Shown here in pieces: positions 40,256 to 49,163 of a DNA stretch of 64,000 bases. The position numbers and the translations under genes were made by a program. This DNA is from Guopingia tenuis (lineage in GTDB: Bacteria; Bacillota; Clostridia; Christensenellales; Christensenellaceae), in NCBI RefSeq assembly GCF_014384805.1, contig NZ_JACRSS010000001.1, forward strand, positions 248,001 through 312,000, in the 5' to 3' direction. The notes under the pieces were generated by a model, which saw nothing but the letters and a program-made list of their open reading frames with translations, searched no databases and was not told the DNA's origin. How positions within the stretch are numbered: the first letter of the stretch is position 1; the number at the start of each line of letters is the position of its first letter.

Positions 40256-40714
40256 CTATCGAATCGCCTTTAAATGGCTGTCGATATCCCGTTTTACTGC
40301 CTTCTCTTTCAAATCCTGCCTCTTGTCATAGAGCTTTTTCCCTCGGGCCAGGCCAATTTCCATCTTTACCAGGCCATTCTTCAAATATAGGCTTAAGGGA
40401 ATCAGAGAATATCCTTTGGCAGCTGTCAATCCGCTCAATTTTGCAATCTCCTTTTTATGCATAAGGAGCTTTCTCGTCCTTAATGGATCCCGATTAAAAA
40501 TATTTCCCATTTCATAAGGACTGATATGCATATTGAGAACAAATAATTCCCCCCGCTTGACCTGTGCAAAGGAATCCTTCAGATTAACCTTTCCCATGCG
40601 GATGGATTTCACTTCCGTTCCCACAAGGGAAATCCCAGCCTCATAGGTTTCTTCAATGAAGAAATCATGCCGCGCCTTTTTATTTTTTGCTATTATTTTT
40701 ATTCCCGAAGACAC
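40256..40714 (-). CDS. smpB: tmRNA-binding protein SmpB
   Basis: SmpB brings tmRNA to stalled ribosomes. The 152-residue protein has the beta-barrel core (NKKARHDFFIEETYEAGISL, GTEVKSIRMGKVNLKDSFAQ), HISPYEMGN and the basic C-terminal tail (GKKLYDKRQDLKEKAVKRDI) that enters the mRNA channel. I prefer the GTG at 40714, 9 bases from AGGAGG; a GTG at 40720 is only 3 bases away from it. It stands between rnr and ssrA, the standard order. Confidence 0.95.
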   Translation of the reverse strand: MSSGIKIIAKNKKARHDFFIEETYEAGISLVGTEVKSIRMGKVNLKDSFAQVKRGELFVLNMHISPYEMGNIFNRDPLRTRKLLMHKKEIAKLSGLTAAKGYSLIPLSLYLKNGLVKMEIGLARGKKLYDKRQDLKEKAVKRDIDSHLKAIR

Positions 40715-40753
40715 CGGCACACCCCTCCTCTCTATGCTGGGTTTTTAAGTATA

Positions 40754-42889
40754 TCACACTTTCTTCTTTTTTTGAACCCCCAGGAGCAAAGAAAATTCTA
40801 CGCGCGCCGTATCGACGTCCACATCCTTTACCTGAATTTTCACCGAATCTCCCAGGCTGATTTTGCGCTTGGTTCTCTCCCCAATGACGCAATATAGTTC
40901 CTTATGGTATGTATAATAATCATTTTTGCATTCTGAAAGAGGAATTACCCCCTCCACGGTGTTCGGCAGCTCCACAAAAATTGCCGAAGGAGTTACCCCG
41001 GAAACAATTCCCTCAAAACGTTCCCCGATATGCTCCGATATGTATTCCGCCTTTTTGATGTCGTCAACCTTGCGCTCCGCATCGATGGCGTTCCGCTCCC
41101 TCTCGCTGGTTTTTGAGGCGATCTCCGGAAGTTCTTTCTCCAGCTTTGCAATGCGCTTGGCGCTCATCTTTCCAGCCAGGTTCTCTTTGATGATCCGATG
41201 AATCATCAGATCCGGATACCGCCGAATGGGAGATGTAAAATGGCAGTACGCATGCGAGGCCAGGCCGAAATGCCCCAGATTTTCTGGGGAATATTTTGCC
41301 TTTTGCAGGGAACGCAGCGTCACACGGTTAATGATATTCTCGCTCTCTTCCCCCTTGCATTCCTCCAAAATTCTTTGAATATCCTTGCTCCGAATGCCGT
41401 TTTGCACACCACGCATCCGAATCCCGAAATTCTGCAAAAAGATCCGTAGCTCCCGCATTTTCTCGCCGTCCGGAACCTCATGAATCCGATAGAGAAACGG
41501 AAGCTCTGCCAAAAAGTATTCTTCGGCAATGGTATTGTTGCAGGTAATCATAAACTCTTCAATGAGCTTTTCGGCGGTTCGCCGCTCCCGGATACCGATA
41601 GACACCGGCTTTCCCATCTCATCCAGGACGATTTTTCCTTCTTCAATATCAAAGTCAATGCTTCCCTTTTTAAAACGAACATCCCGCAGTACTTCGGCCA
41701 GGGCCTCCATCTCTTTCAAATCACTGTAAATATCGGCGTATTTGCGGATTAGAATGGGATCGTCTTCCTCAAGGATCGCATTGACATCGCGATATGTCAT
41801 CCGGAACCGGGAAATAATTGCGGAGTTCACGATCCGATGAGAAACCACACGGCCCCGCCGGTCGATTTCCATAAAGCAGGACAAGGTCAGCCGCACTTCA
41901 TTGGGAAGCAGGGAACAGATCCCATTGGAAAGCTCCCGGGGCAGCATGGGAATCACCCGGTCGATGAGGTAAACGCTGGTTCCCCGATGCAGCGCCTCTT
42001 TGTCAAGTGCACTCTTTTCCCGGACATAGTGGCTCACATCCGCGATATGCACTCCCAGGACCCAGTTTCCATTTTTGAGCTTTTCAATGGAAATTGCATC
42101 GTCCAAATCCTTGGAATCCGCCCCATCAATGGTGATGATCTTCTTATTGAATAAAATTTCCCGGCTCTTGAGCTCTTCCTGGGTGACGGCATTTTTAAGC
42201 CGCCGAGCTTCTGCCGCCACGTTTTCCGGAAATTCCTCCTTCAAATGAAAAGTACGGGCGATGGAAAGGATATCCACTCCCGGATCTCCCTTGTTGCCCA
42301 ATATCTCTATAACTTTGCCCTCGGCGCTCAGCTTGCCATCCGCCCGCTTGGTAATCTCAATCAAAACCTTTTGATTGTTTTTTGCGTTTTTATTATCCTT
42401 TTTGGGAATATACACGTCTGCCAGCGTGGGATCATCGCAAAGTACAAAGGCAGAATTTTTCTCCCGCACAAAGGTTCCGGCCGTAACATACGGATCCTTG
42501 GAACAAATTTTTTCTACTTTCCCTTCGGTCCGTTTTTCGCCCGTCTGCTCCTTTTTCTTTTTAACCAGAACCAAGTCGCCATTGAGCGCGCCCTTCATAT
42601 CCCGCGAAGGAATAAAGATATCTCCCCCCTCGGCACGGACAAATCCAAAACCTCCCCGCTTTACCTCAAGAGGGCCTTTATAGTATCCCTTAGAGGCAAG
42701 GGAAGCATATTTTCCTTTCTTCGTTTTCAAAATGTCTTTTTCTTTAATTAGAATGGACAGAGCATCCTTTATTTCTTTTTGGGAATATTTCTTCCCCAGT
42801 TTTTTGGATAGTTCCTCTCCGCTCAGACATTCGTTGTCTTCAAGTATTGTTTGTATGGTTTCTTCTATACCCAAAATCTTCTCCCTCAT
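40754..42889 (-). CDS. rnr: Ribonuclease R
   Basis: RNase R is a processive 3'-5' exoribonuclease that degrades structured RNA and, with SmpB-tmRNA, faulty mRNA. The 711-residue protein has an N-terminal winged helix (about 5-65), cold-shock domains (about 70-210), the RNB catalytic domain with IDGADSKDLDDAISIE aspartates, and a C-terminal S1 domain ending at the lysine-rich tail. The ATG at 42889 has no ribosome-binding site; an in-frame TTG at 42874 is preceded by AGGGAG at 6 bases and may be the true start. A terminator lies between it and secG. Confidence 0.95.
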   Translation of the reverse strand: MREKILGIEETIQTILEDNECLSGEELSKKLGKKYSQKEIKDALSILIKEKDILKTKKGKYASLASKGYYKGPLEVKRGGFGFVRAEGGDIFIPSRDMKGALNGDLVLVKKKKEQTGEKRTEGKVEKICSKDPYVTAGTFVREKNSAFVLCDDPTLADVYIPKKDNKNAKNNQKVLIEITKRADGKLSAEGKVIEILGNKGDPGVDILSIARTFHLKEEFPENVAAEARRLKNAVTQEELKSREILFNKKIITIDGADSKDLDDAISIEKLKNGNWVLGVHIADVSHYVREKSALDKEALHRGTSVYLIDRVIPMLPRELSNGICSLLPNEVRLTLSCFMEIDRRGRVVSHRIVNSAIISRFRMTYRDVNAILEEDDPILIRKYADIYSDLKEMEALAEVLRDVRFKKGSIDFDIEEGKIVLDEMGKPVSIGIRERRTAEKLIEEFMITCNNTIAEEYFLAELPFLYRIHEVPDGEKMRELRIFLQNFGIRMRGVQNGIRSKDIQRILEECKGEESENIINRVTLRSLQKAKYSPENLGHFGLASHAYCHFTSPIRRYPDLMIHRIIKENLAGKMSAKRIAKLEKELPEIASKTSERERNAIDAERKVDDIKKAEYISEHIGERFEGIVSGVTPSAIFVELPNTVEGVIPLSECKNDYYTYHKELYCVIGERTKRKISLGDSVKIQVKDVDVDTARVEFSLLLGVQKKKKV

Positions 42890-42902
42890 TCGTATATCAT
42901 AT

Positions 42903-42930
42903 AAAAAAGCACCCTGACAATAGGGTGCTT
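42903..42930 (-). terminator. Terminator between secG and rnr
   Basis: AAGCACCCT pairs with AGGGTGCTT around a 6-base loop, followed on the minus strand by TTTTTTAT. It lies only about 14 bases before the rnr start, so rnr depends on readthrough or an overlapping promoter. Confidence 0.85.
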
Positions 42931-42943
42931 CGGAAATTTGAAT

Positions 42944-43189
42944 CTATACCGCAAATCTTTGAATCACGACTAACGCCACAGCAAGAACCATGAAGCCGAT
43001 GCCTGCGACCTTTGTCATCTTTGCCAGAAAAGCGTCCATACCACGCGCCTTTTTCTTGCCCATCAATGCTTCCGCGCCCCCAGTCACCGCACTCGCGTTT
43101 GCATCACCAGTCTGCATCAACACAACGATGATCAGGAACAAAGAAAATATACATAAAACTATTTTAATAATTAACGAGACAATATCCAT
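42944..43189 (-). CDS. secG: Preprotein translocase subunit SecG
   Basis: An 81-residue protein with two membrane helices (SLIIKIVLCIFSLFLIIVVLM and IGFMVLAVALVVIQ) joined by a loop with MQTGDANAS and the Gly/Ala-rich GGAEALMG, the standard SecG pattern. It assists SecYE during export. The ATG has AGGAGGG upstream. It has its own promoter (43223-43251) and terminator. Clustering secG-rnr-smpB is common in Firmicutes. Confidence 0.95.
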   Translation of the reverse strand: MDIVSLIIKIVLCIFSLFLIIVVLMQTGDANASAVTGGAEALMGKKKARGMDAFLAKMTKVAGIGFMVLAVALVVIQRFAV

Positions 43190-43222
43190 TGCTTGCTACC
43201 CTCCTACATACATAACAGTGTC

Positions 43223-43251
43223 ATTATATCATTTCTAAAAAAGGATTGCAA
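43223..43251 (-). promoter_or_regulatory. secG promoter
   Basis: On the minus strand TTGCAA (43246-43251), 17 bases, TATAAT (43223-43228), with TG one base before the -10. It lies about 35 bases upstream of the secG ATG. Confidence 0.75.
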
Positions 43252-43284
43252 GCATTTTTTGCCTTTCCCCCGGAAATATCTGCA

Positions 43285-44433
43285 TCATCCCAACCACTTT
43301 TGCAATATCTTATGGAGACAGGAGGAAAAGGTCAGTTCTTCTATATCTGCATTGGGCGCCAACGCCACCGAGTATTCGGCCCCGTCGGCAGTTTTGACGA
43401 TGATCCGCCCCACAACCGTTCCTTTGGCGATAGGCGGCAGGATTTCATTTACTTCTACCTTTTTCTCCAATCCCGCCTCTTCCCCTTTTTTCAGAAGAAT
43501 GGAGAGATCCTCTTTGGCGAACAGATCCACAGCTGTATTCCCTCCGCCCGCCAGAGGCACAGTTTTCACCTTTCCGCCGGCCTTGGCAATCTGTTTTACG
43601 GTATATGTGGCGGCCGCATAATTGATGCTGTTCTTTGCGAAGGTGAAGCGGGAATCGGTTTTCTGATCCCCTATAACGACGCAGATGAACCGTGCGCTTC
43701 CATTTTTTAGCGTCGCCACTAGGGAATAGCCGGACTGAGCGGTGGAACCTGTCGCCATTCCATCAAAGCCCTGGACTTTGACCAGCTTATTGGAATTGGC
43801 CATTTCCGTCGTGCGGCCGCTTTCATGGGTAAAAGTATCCAGCCATAGGGAACTGTATTTGAAAAAGCCGCTGTATTGGGAAAGCTCGCTGGCGATAATT
43901 CCCAAATCCCTGGCGCTCATGGTGCTGTCTGGAGAAAGGCCGGTGGCATCGGCAAAAGTGCAGCCCAGCCCCAATTCCTTGGCCCGGGTATTCATCATAT
44001 CTGTAAAAGCAGCTTCCGTTCCTGCGATTTTTTCCGCCAGCGCGCAAACAGCGTCGTTGGCGCTGCACATAATCGCAGGCTTTAGGAGTGTTTCGACCGA
44101 ATACTGCGCGCCGCTATCCAAAAAGACCCGGGTTCCGCCCTTTGATGCAGCCTCTTTGGAGACCGGGACCATATCTGTGTTTTTTATCGTTCCCTTTTCC
44201 AGAGCCTCAAAAAATAACAGATAGGACATCACCTTAGTCAATCCGGCAACCGGCAGCTGACTTTCCTCGTTTTGCCCTTGAATTTCCTGCCGCGTGTTTG
44301 CTTCCATGAGAATATATGCCTTCGCTGTCGATTCGGTTTCATTTTCGGTTGTTTCTTCTGCCCATGCCAGCATAGGCAGGCAGAAAATGAACAGGACGGC
44401 AGCGATCAGGCAGCTGACGATTCGCTTCAACAT
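43285..44433 (-). CDS. DacF-like D,D-carboxypeptidase homologue lacking catalytic residues
   Basis: The 382-residue protein has a signal peptide (cut after about LAWA), the peptidase S11 domain and the C-terminal PBP5-like domain. The fold and the SxN motif (S124-A-N126) are kept. However, the S-x-x-K nucleophile motif reads G64-L-T-K67 (PVAGLTKVMS), and the KTG motif reads A227-T-G (GMATGSTAQSG). Both the nucleophilic serine and the KTG lysine are gone, while the reading frame is intact. It should therefore not cut peptidoglycan and may bind or regulate it. I start at the ATG at 44433; the GTG at 44445 lies on its own AAGGA. Neighbours are sporulation genes. Confidence 0.85.
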   Translation of the reverse strand: MLKRIVSCLIAAVLFIFCLPMLAWAEETTENETESTAKAYILMEANTRQEIQGQNEESQLPVAGLTKVMSYLLFFEALEKGTIKNTDMVPVSKEAASKGGTRVFLDSGAQYSVETLLKPAIMCSANDAVCALAEKIAGTEAAFTDMMNTRAKELGLGCTFADATGLSPDSTMSARDLGIIASELSQYSGFFKYSSLWLDTFTHESGRTTEMANSNKLVKVQGFDGMATGSTAQSGYSLVATLKNGSARFICVVIGDQKTDSRFTFAKNSINYAAATYTVKQIAKAGGKVKTVPLAGGGNTAVDLFAKEDLSILLKKGEEAGLEKKVEVNEILPPIAKGTVVGRIIVKTADGAEYSVALAPNADIEELTFSSCLHKILQKWLG

Positions 44434-44462
44434 TTCTTTATACACTCCTTAAACAAGAATTT

Positions 44463-45077
44463 TTATAATAACGCCTGATAAAATTCGGAAAGGATGACCG
44501 CTTCCATCACCAGACTGCCCAGGAGGACCAGATAGCAGGCCATGCAGCGTCTATAGTGCGGAGCCGCCTCCCGATAAATATCCGAAGGGGTTTTGGGGAC
44601 ATGGCGTTCCTTCAGACATTTTTTTATATTTTCTATTCCATAGGCGCAGAGCTGAAGGAAGCATGCTATGTGGACCCCCAACAGGATCAAAAAAACTGGA
44701 ACCATCCAAAGAAACTGCAGCGGAAACGCGATGGAAAACAAAATTCCCCATCCCATGCTCCATAGGGCGGAATACAGGGGAACCAGGATGCACATGCACG
44801 GAATCCCAATGATCCAAAGAGAACAAAACAGATAAGCAGCCCATCCCAGAACCCGCCAAAATCCGATGCTCCATAAAAATGGAAAGAGGCTGTAATCCAT
44901 TTGGTATCCCCAAAAACACCGCAGCACTGCCAAGCGAAACGAAGGCGTTCCGCTTCCAACGGAGACAAAGCCCGCAATCAGCCCCGCCAGTATAAAAAAG
45001 CCGCCCAGAATATAGGCGGCTTTGTGGTTTCGTATTTCATCCATCATCCAACGGATTCTATGCTGCATGGGTCTCAT
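44463..45077 (-). CDS. SpoIIM-like polytopic membrane protein
   Basis: A 204-residue protein with about five membrane helices. The N-terminal helix follows a short basic region, and the central stretch SLWIIGIPCMCILVPLYSALWSMGWGI resembles the conserved GlsxIGxPxxxxLxxxkG pattern of SpoIIM, which with SpoIID and SpoIIP drives septal peptidoglycan hydrolysis and engulfment. The gene lies between spo0A and the DacF-like gene, where Clostridia often encode sporulation membrane proteins. The ATG at 45077 has GAGG upstream. Identification rests on topology, one motif and location. Confidence 0.5.
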   Translation of the reverse strand: MRPMQHRIRWMMDEIRNHKAAYILGGFFILAGLIAGFVSVGSGTPSFRLAVLRCFWGYQMDYSLFPFLWSIGFWRVLGWAAYLFCSLWIIGIPCMCILVPLYSALWSMGWGILFSIAFPLQFLWMVPVFLILLGVHIACFLQLCAYGIENIKKCLKERHVPKTPSDIYREAAPHYRRCMACYLVLLGSLVMEAVILSEFYQALL

Positions 45078-45131
45078 CGCCTACCTCGATACTATCTATA
45101 TTCGACAGGAAATGAGCCTATGTCTGCTATT

Positions 45132-45950
45132 TTAATCTATTTTCACCTTATTTAAATTGATATAGTCGACAATCGCGGCAATAAAGGCAGAGTTTGTCGG
45201 CTTGCCCCGGTTGGCGTCTACGGTATATCCAAACAAATTTTCGATATACCGCATATCACCCTTTTCCCACGCCACTTCCACGGCATGGCGGATGTCCCGC
45301 TCCACACGGGAAGCGGTAGTATTGAAGTTTTCCGCTACGGCAGGATAAAGTCCCTGGGTAATTTTTCCTAAAATCGCCTCATCCTGTAAGCCTAAGCTAA
45401 TCGCATAACGAACATATTTATATCCCTTCATGTTGGGGGTAAAGCCAATTCTCTGGATGATGCGGGTGATGGCAGACATTTGATCCACATCGGTTTTGAC
45501 ATCCGCCGGAGGAATAATATGCTTTTCCGGATTTTCCGCGGATTCCTCTTTCCTCTGCCCATTATATTGCAAAAGATCCATGATGCGCCCACGGAAGGTG
45601 AAGAAAGAAATGGGCTTGATCAGAAAAAAGTCTGCGCCATAGTCAAAAGATTTATTGATAGAAAATTCACTGGCAGTTGCCGAGGTGACGACAATTTTCG
45701 AGTTGCCGTGAATCCCTTCATTCTTGATTGCCTCCAGAACACTCAAGCCATCAATTTTGGATAAAATGACATCCAAAATAAACAGATCCGGCTTCTTTTC
45801 ACGAAATTTTTCCAAAGCATCCTCGCCGTTAAAGGCAAAACAGCAGTCATGAAAAATTCCCATCTTTTCCGTATGGTTCTTTATTACCAACAAATAATCC
45901 TTGCTTTCACTCGCAACCAAAACCGAGTATGTTGTTGCATTTTTCGACAC
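45132..45950 (-). CDS. spo0A: Sporulation response regulator Spo0A
   Basis: Spo0A is the master regulator of sporulation. The 272-residue protein has an N-terminal receiver domain and the highly conserved C-terminal DNA-binding domain (NMKGYKYVRYAI, FNTTASRVERDIRHAVEVAW, KPTNSAFIAAI). The phospho-acceptor D60 (LFILDVIL) and the conserved Lys (FFLIKPIS) are present, but the N-terminal acidic pair reads S14-E15 (VLVASESKD) instead of Asp-Asp. I start at the GTG at 45950, with AGAGGTG 6 bases upstream; the longer ATG frame adds 14 residues foreign to the family. A promoter lies at 45995-46023. Confidence 0.96.
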   Translation of the reverse strand: MSKNATTYSVLVASESKDYLLVIKNHTEKMGIFHDCCFAFNGEDALEKFREKKPDLFILDVILSKIDGLSVLEAIKNEGIHGNSKIVVTSATASEFSINKSFDYGADFFLIKPISFFTFRGRIMDLLQYNGQRKEESAENPEKHIIPPADVKTDVDQMSAITRIIQRIGFTPNMKGYKYVRYAISLGLQDEAILGKITQGLYPAVAENFNTTASRVERDIRHAVEVAWEKGDMRYIENLFGYTVDANRGKPTNSAFIAAIVDYINLNKVKID

Positions 45951-45994
45951 GTTCCGCACCTCTATTAAGAATTTCAGTGTTTGAAGACACATTT

Positions 45995-46023
45995 ATTATA
46001 CATCGAATCCGCGGCATACTCAA
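45995..46023 (-). promoter_or_regulatory. spo0A promoter
   Basis: On the minus strand TTGAGT (46018-46023), 17 bases, TATAAT (45995-46000), about 45 bases upstream of the GTG start. I see no clear Spo0A box or sigma-H site. Confidence 0.65.
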
Positions 46024-46082
46024 TATGATTGTGCGAAATATGTCAAAAAATTCCATGGAATTACCAAAAATATATTCTGATT

Positions 46083-47375
46083 TTATTTTCCCAACTCGTT
46101 TAGCATCCAATCCACATAGATTCCATATCCCTTTGTCGGATCGTTGACAAACACATGGGTAACAGCCCCAACGATCTTTCCATTCTGCAAAAGCGGGCTT
46201 CCGCTCATTCCCTGCACAATTCCGCCGGTCTGGGATAGCAGACGTTCATCCGTGATCTCGATTTCCATGCTCTTCTGCTTGGGTGAGTTCTGGGCATTCA
46301 GCTTGATGATTTTGCACTTATATTCCTTCACCCCTTCGTTATTGAGAGAGCAAAGCAATGTTGCATCACCCAGCTGGATTTCATCCCGCTTTGCGGCCGG
46401 AAGCGCCTCGGAATATAGATTATTTTCAATTCCCTTTTCGGATGTGCCATAAATGCCGAAATCCGTATTTTTCGTAATATTCCCGATCACTTCATTGTTC
46501 ACATCGAAAGACCCTTTCAGCTCCCCCGGTTCGCCCGCTTCGCCTTTGACGATCTCGATAATCTCCGAGGAGACGATTTCCCCTTCTTTGACCGTTAAAA
46601 GTTCTCCTGTATCCACGTCAGAGATCGCATGTCCAAGCCCGGCAAAGCTCTTTGTGGAAGGGTCATAAAATGTCAGGGTTCCCACGCCGGCCGTGCTGTC
46701 GCGCACCCATACGCCCAGTTTCAAAAGACCATCTTCCGAATCCTTAACGGGCGTGATGGTAATTTCCCTTTCCTCATTATGGCGCCGGATGGAGAGCTTT
46801 ACCTCCGCATCTTTCAGGTTATTGATGAGTTCGGTCATATGCTGGGCATTTTTGATTTCCACACCGTTTAGTTTTTCAATAACATCGCCTGGGTCCAGTC
46901 CCGCTTTTTTGGCTGGATTCACCCGCTGGCCATCCTCTGTCACTACATCCATCGTCCCAACAACAAGGGCTCCCTTTGTATAGAGCATCACACCGATGCT
47001 CTGCCCGCCCGGAACCAGGTATTTTTCATCGACAACCGTGACCTTGATATTTTTGACGGGAATAAATCCCAAAAGGTCGATGGAAACGTCGGCTGTTCCG
47101 GTATTTTCAGAGGATATCGTCAGGGGTTCGCTCATTCCATAGACATCCTGATCCTCTAAACTATTTCCATTGAATTTAATCACGTCCTTGGTATCGGAAC
47201 GCAATTTTATGTTAAATGGCAAATTCAGTTCCAACGTCTGCGAATTTCCATCGATCAGGAGAATTTCATCCGGAACGTTGGCAAAGCTTACGACCGCCGG
47301 GATAATCAGGAATCCAACGGCCAGCAGCATCAGAACCGTGATCCCGATGCAGATTCCTTTTCTTGTCCGATTCAA
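46083..47375 (-). CDS. spoIVB: SpoIVB peptidase
   Basis: SpoIVB is a serine protease made in the forespore that activates pro-sigma-K processing. The 430-residue protein has an N-terminal membrane helix (about 8-32), a PDZ domain (about 115-205, NPAKKAGLDPGDVIEKLNGVE), and the S55 peptidase domain with GLGHAI (His), GIVQGMSGSPLLQ (Ser) and VNDPTKGYGI (Asp). The start is a TTG at 47375, 6 bases after AGAGGTG. Upstream is a sigma-G/F-like promoter. The order recN-spoIVB-spo0A is conserved in spore-formers. Confidence 0.95.
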   Translation of the reverse strand: MNRTRKGICIGITVLMLLAVGFLIIPAVVSFANVPDEILLIDGNSQTLELNLPFNIKLRSDTKDVIKFNGNSLEDQDVYGMSEPLTISSENTGTADVSIDLLGFIPVKNIKVTVVDEKYLVPGGQSIGVMLYTKGALVVGTMDVVTEDGQRVNPAKKAGLDPGDVIEKLNGVEIKNAQHMTELINNLKDAEVKLSIRRHNEEREITITPVKDSEDGLLKLGVWVRDSTAGVGTLTFYDPSTKSFAGLGHAISDVDTGELLTVKEGEIVSSEIIEIVKGEAGEPGELKGSFDVNNEVIGNITKNTDFGIYGTSEKGIENNLYSEALPAAKRDEIQLGDATLLCSLNNEGVKEYKCKIIKLNAQNSPKQKSMEIEITDERLLSQTGGIVQGMSGSPLLQNGKIVGAVTHVFVNDPTKGYGIYVDWMLNELGK

Positions 47376-47408
47376 AAAAGACACCTCTTTAAACAATAAT
47401 CTCAAAGG

Positions 47409-47438
47409 TAGTATTGTTTGGAAGGTGTCCTTTTATGC
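47409..47438 (-). promoter_or_regulatory. Sigma-G/sigma-F-like promoter of spoIVB
   Basis: On the minus strand GCATA (47434-47438) and AATACTA (47409-47415) are spaced by 18 bases, one mismatch from a GHATR-N18-CATNHTA forespore promoter. A forespore promoter is expected for spoIVB from work in Bacillus subtilis; the match here is by eye. Confidence 0.4.
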
Positions 47439-47470
47439 GAGTCAAGAATTGTATGGTTTTACAAATTCAG

Positions 47471-49147
47471 TCAAAAATCACGCTTGTATTCCTTTGCTTT
47501 CAAAAGCAGTTCTTTCGCATGCGCCAAAGAGAGCTCGGATTCGATTCCGCCCGCCAGGCGGGCAATTTCCCGCGGAATATTCTCTCCTTCAATCCGCTGG
47601 ACAACGGTTTTCGTGTGGCCGCCGCTGACCTGTTTTTCAATATAATAATGGATATCCGCCATAGCCGCGATCTGCGCCAGATGCGTCACACAGATCACCT
47701 GGCGTTCTTTTGCGATCCGCCCGATCTTTTGCGCCACCACCTGCGCCATATTTCCGCTGATTCCCGTGTCCACTTCGTCAAAAATCATCGTGGAAATATC
47801 TTCCCGCATAGCGGTTATATTTTTGATAGCCAGCATAATGCGCGAAGCCTCGCCGCCCGAAGCCACTTTTGCAAGGGGCTTCAAAGGCTCCCCCTGATTG
47901 ACGGTGATATAAAATTCCACCATATCCGCGCCTTCTGCGGCAATCTCCTTTTCTTCAAAGCGAATGGAAAATTGGGCATATTTCATTCCCAGCTCCCGGA
48001 GCTGCTCCACAATGGCCTTTTCCAAAATTTTCGCTGTCTTTTTGCGCAGGTCTGTAAGAGAACCCGCCGCCCGCACCACGGCCGCCCGCAAATCACATGC
48101 CTGTTTTTCCAATCCGGCAATTCGGCTGTCGCTCCCCTCCAGCTCTTCCAGTTCTTCCTGGGCAGCATCCTGGAAGGACAAAATTTCCTCAACAGAGGAG
48201 CCGTATTTGCGCCGCAGACCCGCGATAAGCGCCAGCCGGTCTTCAATTTCTTCCAGCCGCGCCGGCTCAAAGGCAACGGATTCCGCACAATCGGAAATTT
48301 CATAAAAGCTGTCTTCCAAAGAATAGTATGCGTCGTTTACGCTCTGCAAAACCTTGGCATACCGCTCATCCATGTCGCCAATTCCTTCCATGGCATGGAT
48401 GGTCTCTTTTAATTTTTCCAGGATGCTCTCGTTTCCGTTTAACAATTCTTTGGAAAGTTCCAGTGCTGAAGCAATCTTTTCGCTGTTGAGCATCCGCCTT
48501 TTTTCCTGCTCCAAGCCCTCTTCTTCGCCGATTTTGAGATCGGCCTTGGAAATCTCGTCGATCTGAAACCGCAGCATATCCAGACGGCGTTCCTTTTCTG
48601 CGGTGTTTTGCTGCAGGGAATCCAACCTCTTTCGGACGGCGGAATAATCGCGAAATACATTCCCCAGCGTTTCTTTTGCGGCAGTGATAGATTCTCCGCC
48701 ATATTGGTCTAAGATCCGCAGGTGATATTTTTCCGCAAAGAGATCCTGCTGCTGGTTTTGGCCGTATAAATGAATCAGTCTGCCGGCAATTTCCCGCAGC
48801 ACGTTCAGACTCACCAGCCGCCCGTTAATCCGGCATACATTTTTTCCGGAAACAGAAAGCTCCCGGGAAAGGATCAGGGATTCTCCGGCTTCGATTCCAT
48901 AAGAATCCAGCTCCGCCAGCACATCCTTTTTCTCATAATCCGAGATCTGCGCTTCCACATAGGCCTTTTCCTTCCCATGCTGAATCAGTTCCCGGTCACC
49001 GCGGCTTCCCAGAATCAGGTTCATGGAGTCCACGAGAATGGATTTTCCCGCGCCCGTTTCCCCGGTGAGTACGTTAAACCCCTTTTCAAAAGAAAGGGAA
49101 AGCTCGCTGATGAGAGCGATATTTTGAATGGTCAGTTCTTGAATCAT
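47471..49147 (-). CDS. recN: DNA repair protein RecN
   Basis: RecN is an SMC-like ATPase that tethers broken DNA ends. The 558-residue protein has Walker A LTGETGAGKSILVDS, a central coiled-coil region (about 160-350), and the C-terminal signature/Walker B (KVASGGEASRIMLAIK, STMIFDEVDTGISG) and QVICVTHLAQIAA. I use the ATG at 49147 because MIQELTIQNIALI is the family N terminus; the open frame extends upstream only in the shadow of argR. Its start is 17 bases past the argR stop. Confidence 0.96.
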   Translation of the reverse strand: MIQELTIQNIALISELSLSFEKGFNVLTGETGAGKSILVDSMNLILGSRGDRELIQHGKEKAYVEAQISDYEKKDVLAELDSYGIEAGESLILSRELSVSGKNVCRINGRLVSLNVLREIAGRLIHLYGQNQQQDLFAEKYHLRILDQYGGESITAAKETLGNVFRDYSAVRKRLDSLQQNTAEKERRLDMLRFQIDEISKADLKIGEEEGLEQEKRRMLNSEKIASALELSKELLNGNESILEKLKETIHAMEGIGDMDERYAKVLQSVNDAYYSLEDSFYEISDCAESVAFEPARLEEIEDRLALIAGLRRKYGSSVEEILSFQDAAQEELEELEGSDSRIAGLEKQACDLRAAVVRAAGSLTDLRKKTAKILEKAIVEQLRELGMKYAQFSIRFEEKEIAAEGADMVEFYITVNQGEPLKPLAKVASGGEASRIMLAIKNITAMREDISTMIFDEVDTGISGNMAQVVAQKIGRIAKERQVICVTHLAQIAAMADIHYYIEKQVSGGHTKTVVQRIEGENIPREIARLAGGIESELSLAHAKELLLKAKEYKRDF

Positions 49148-49163
49148 GGCGGTTCCCAACTGT

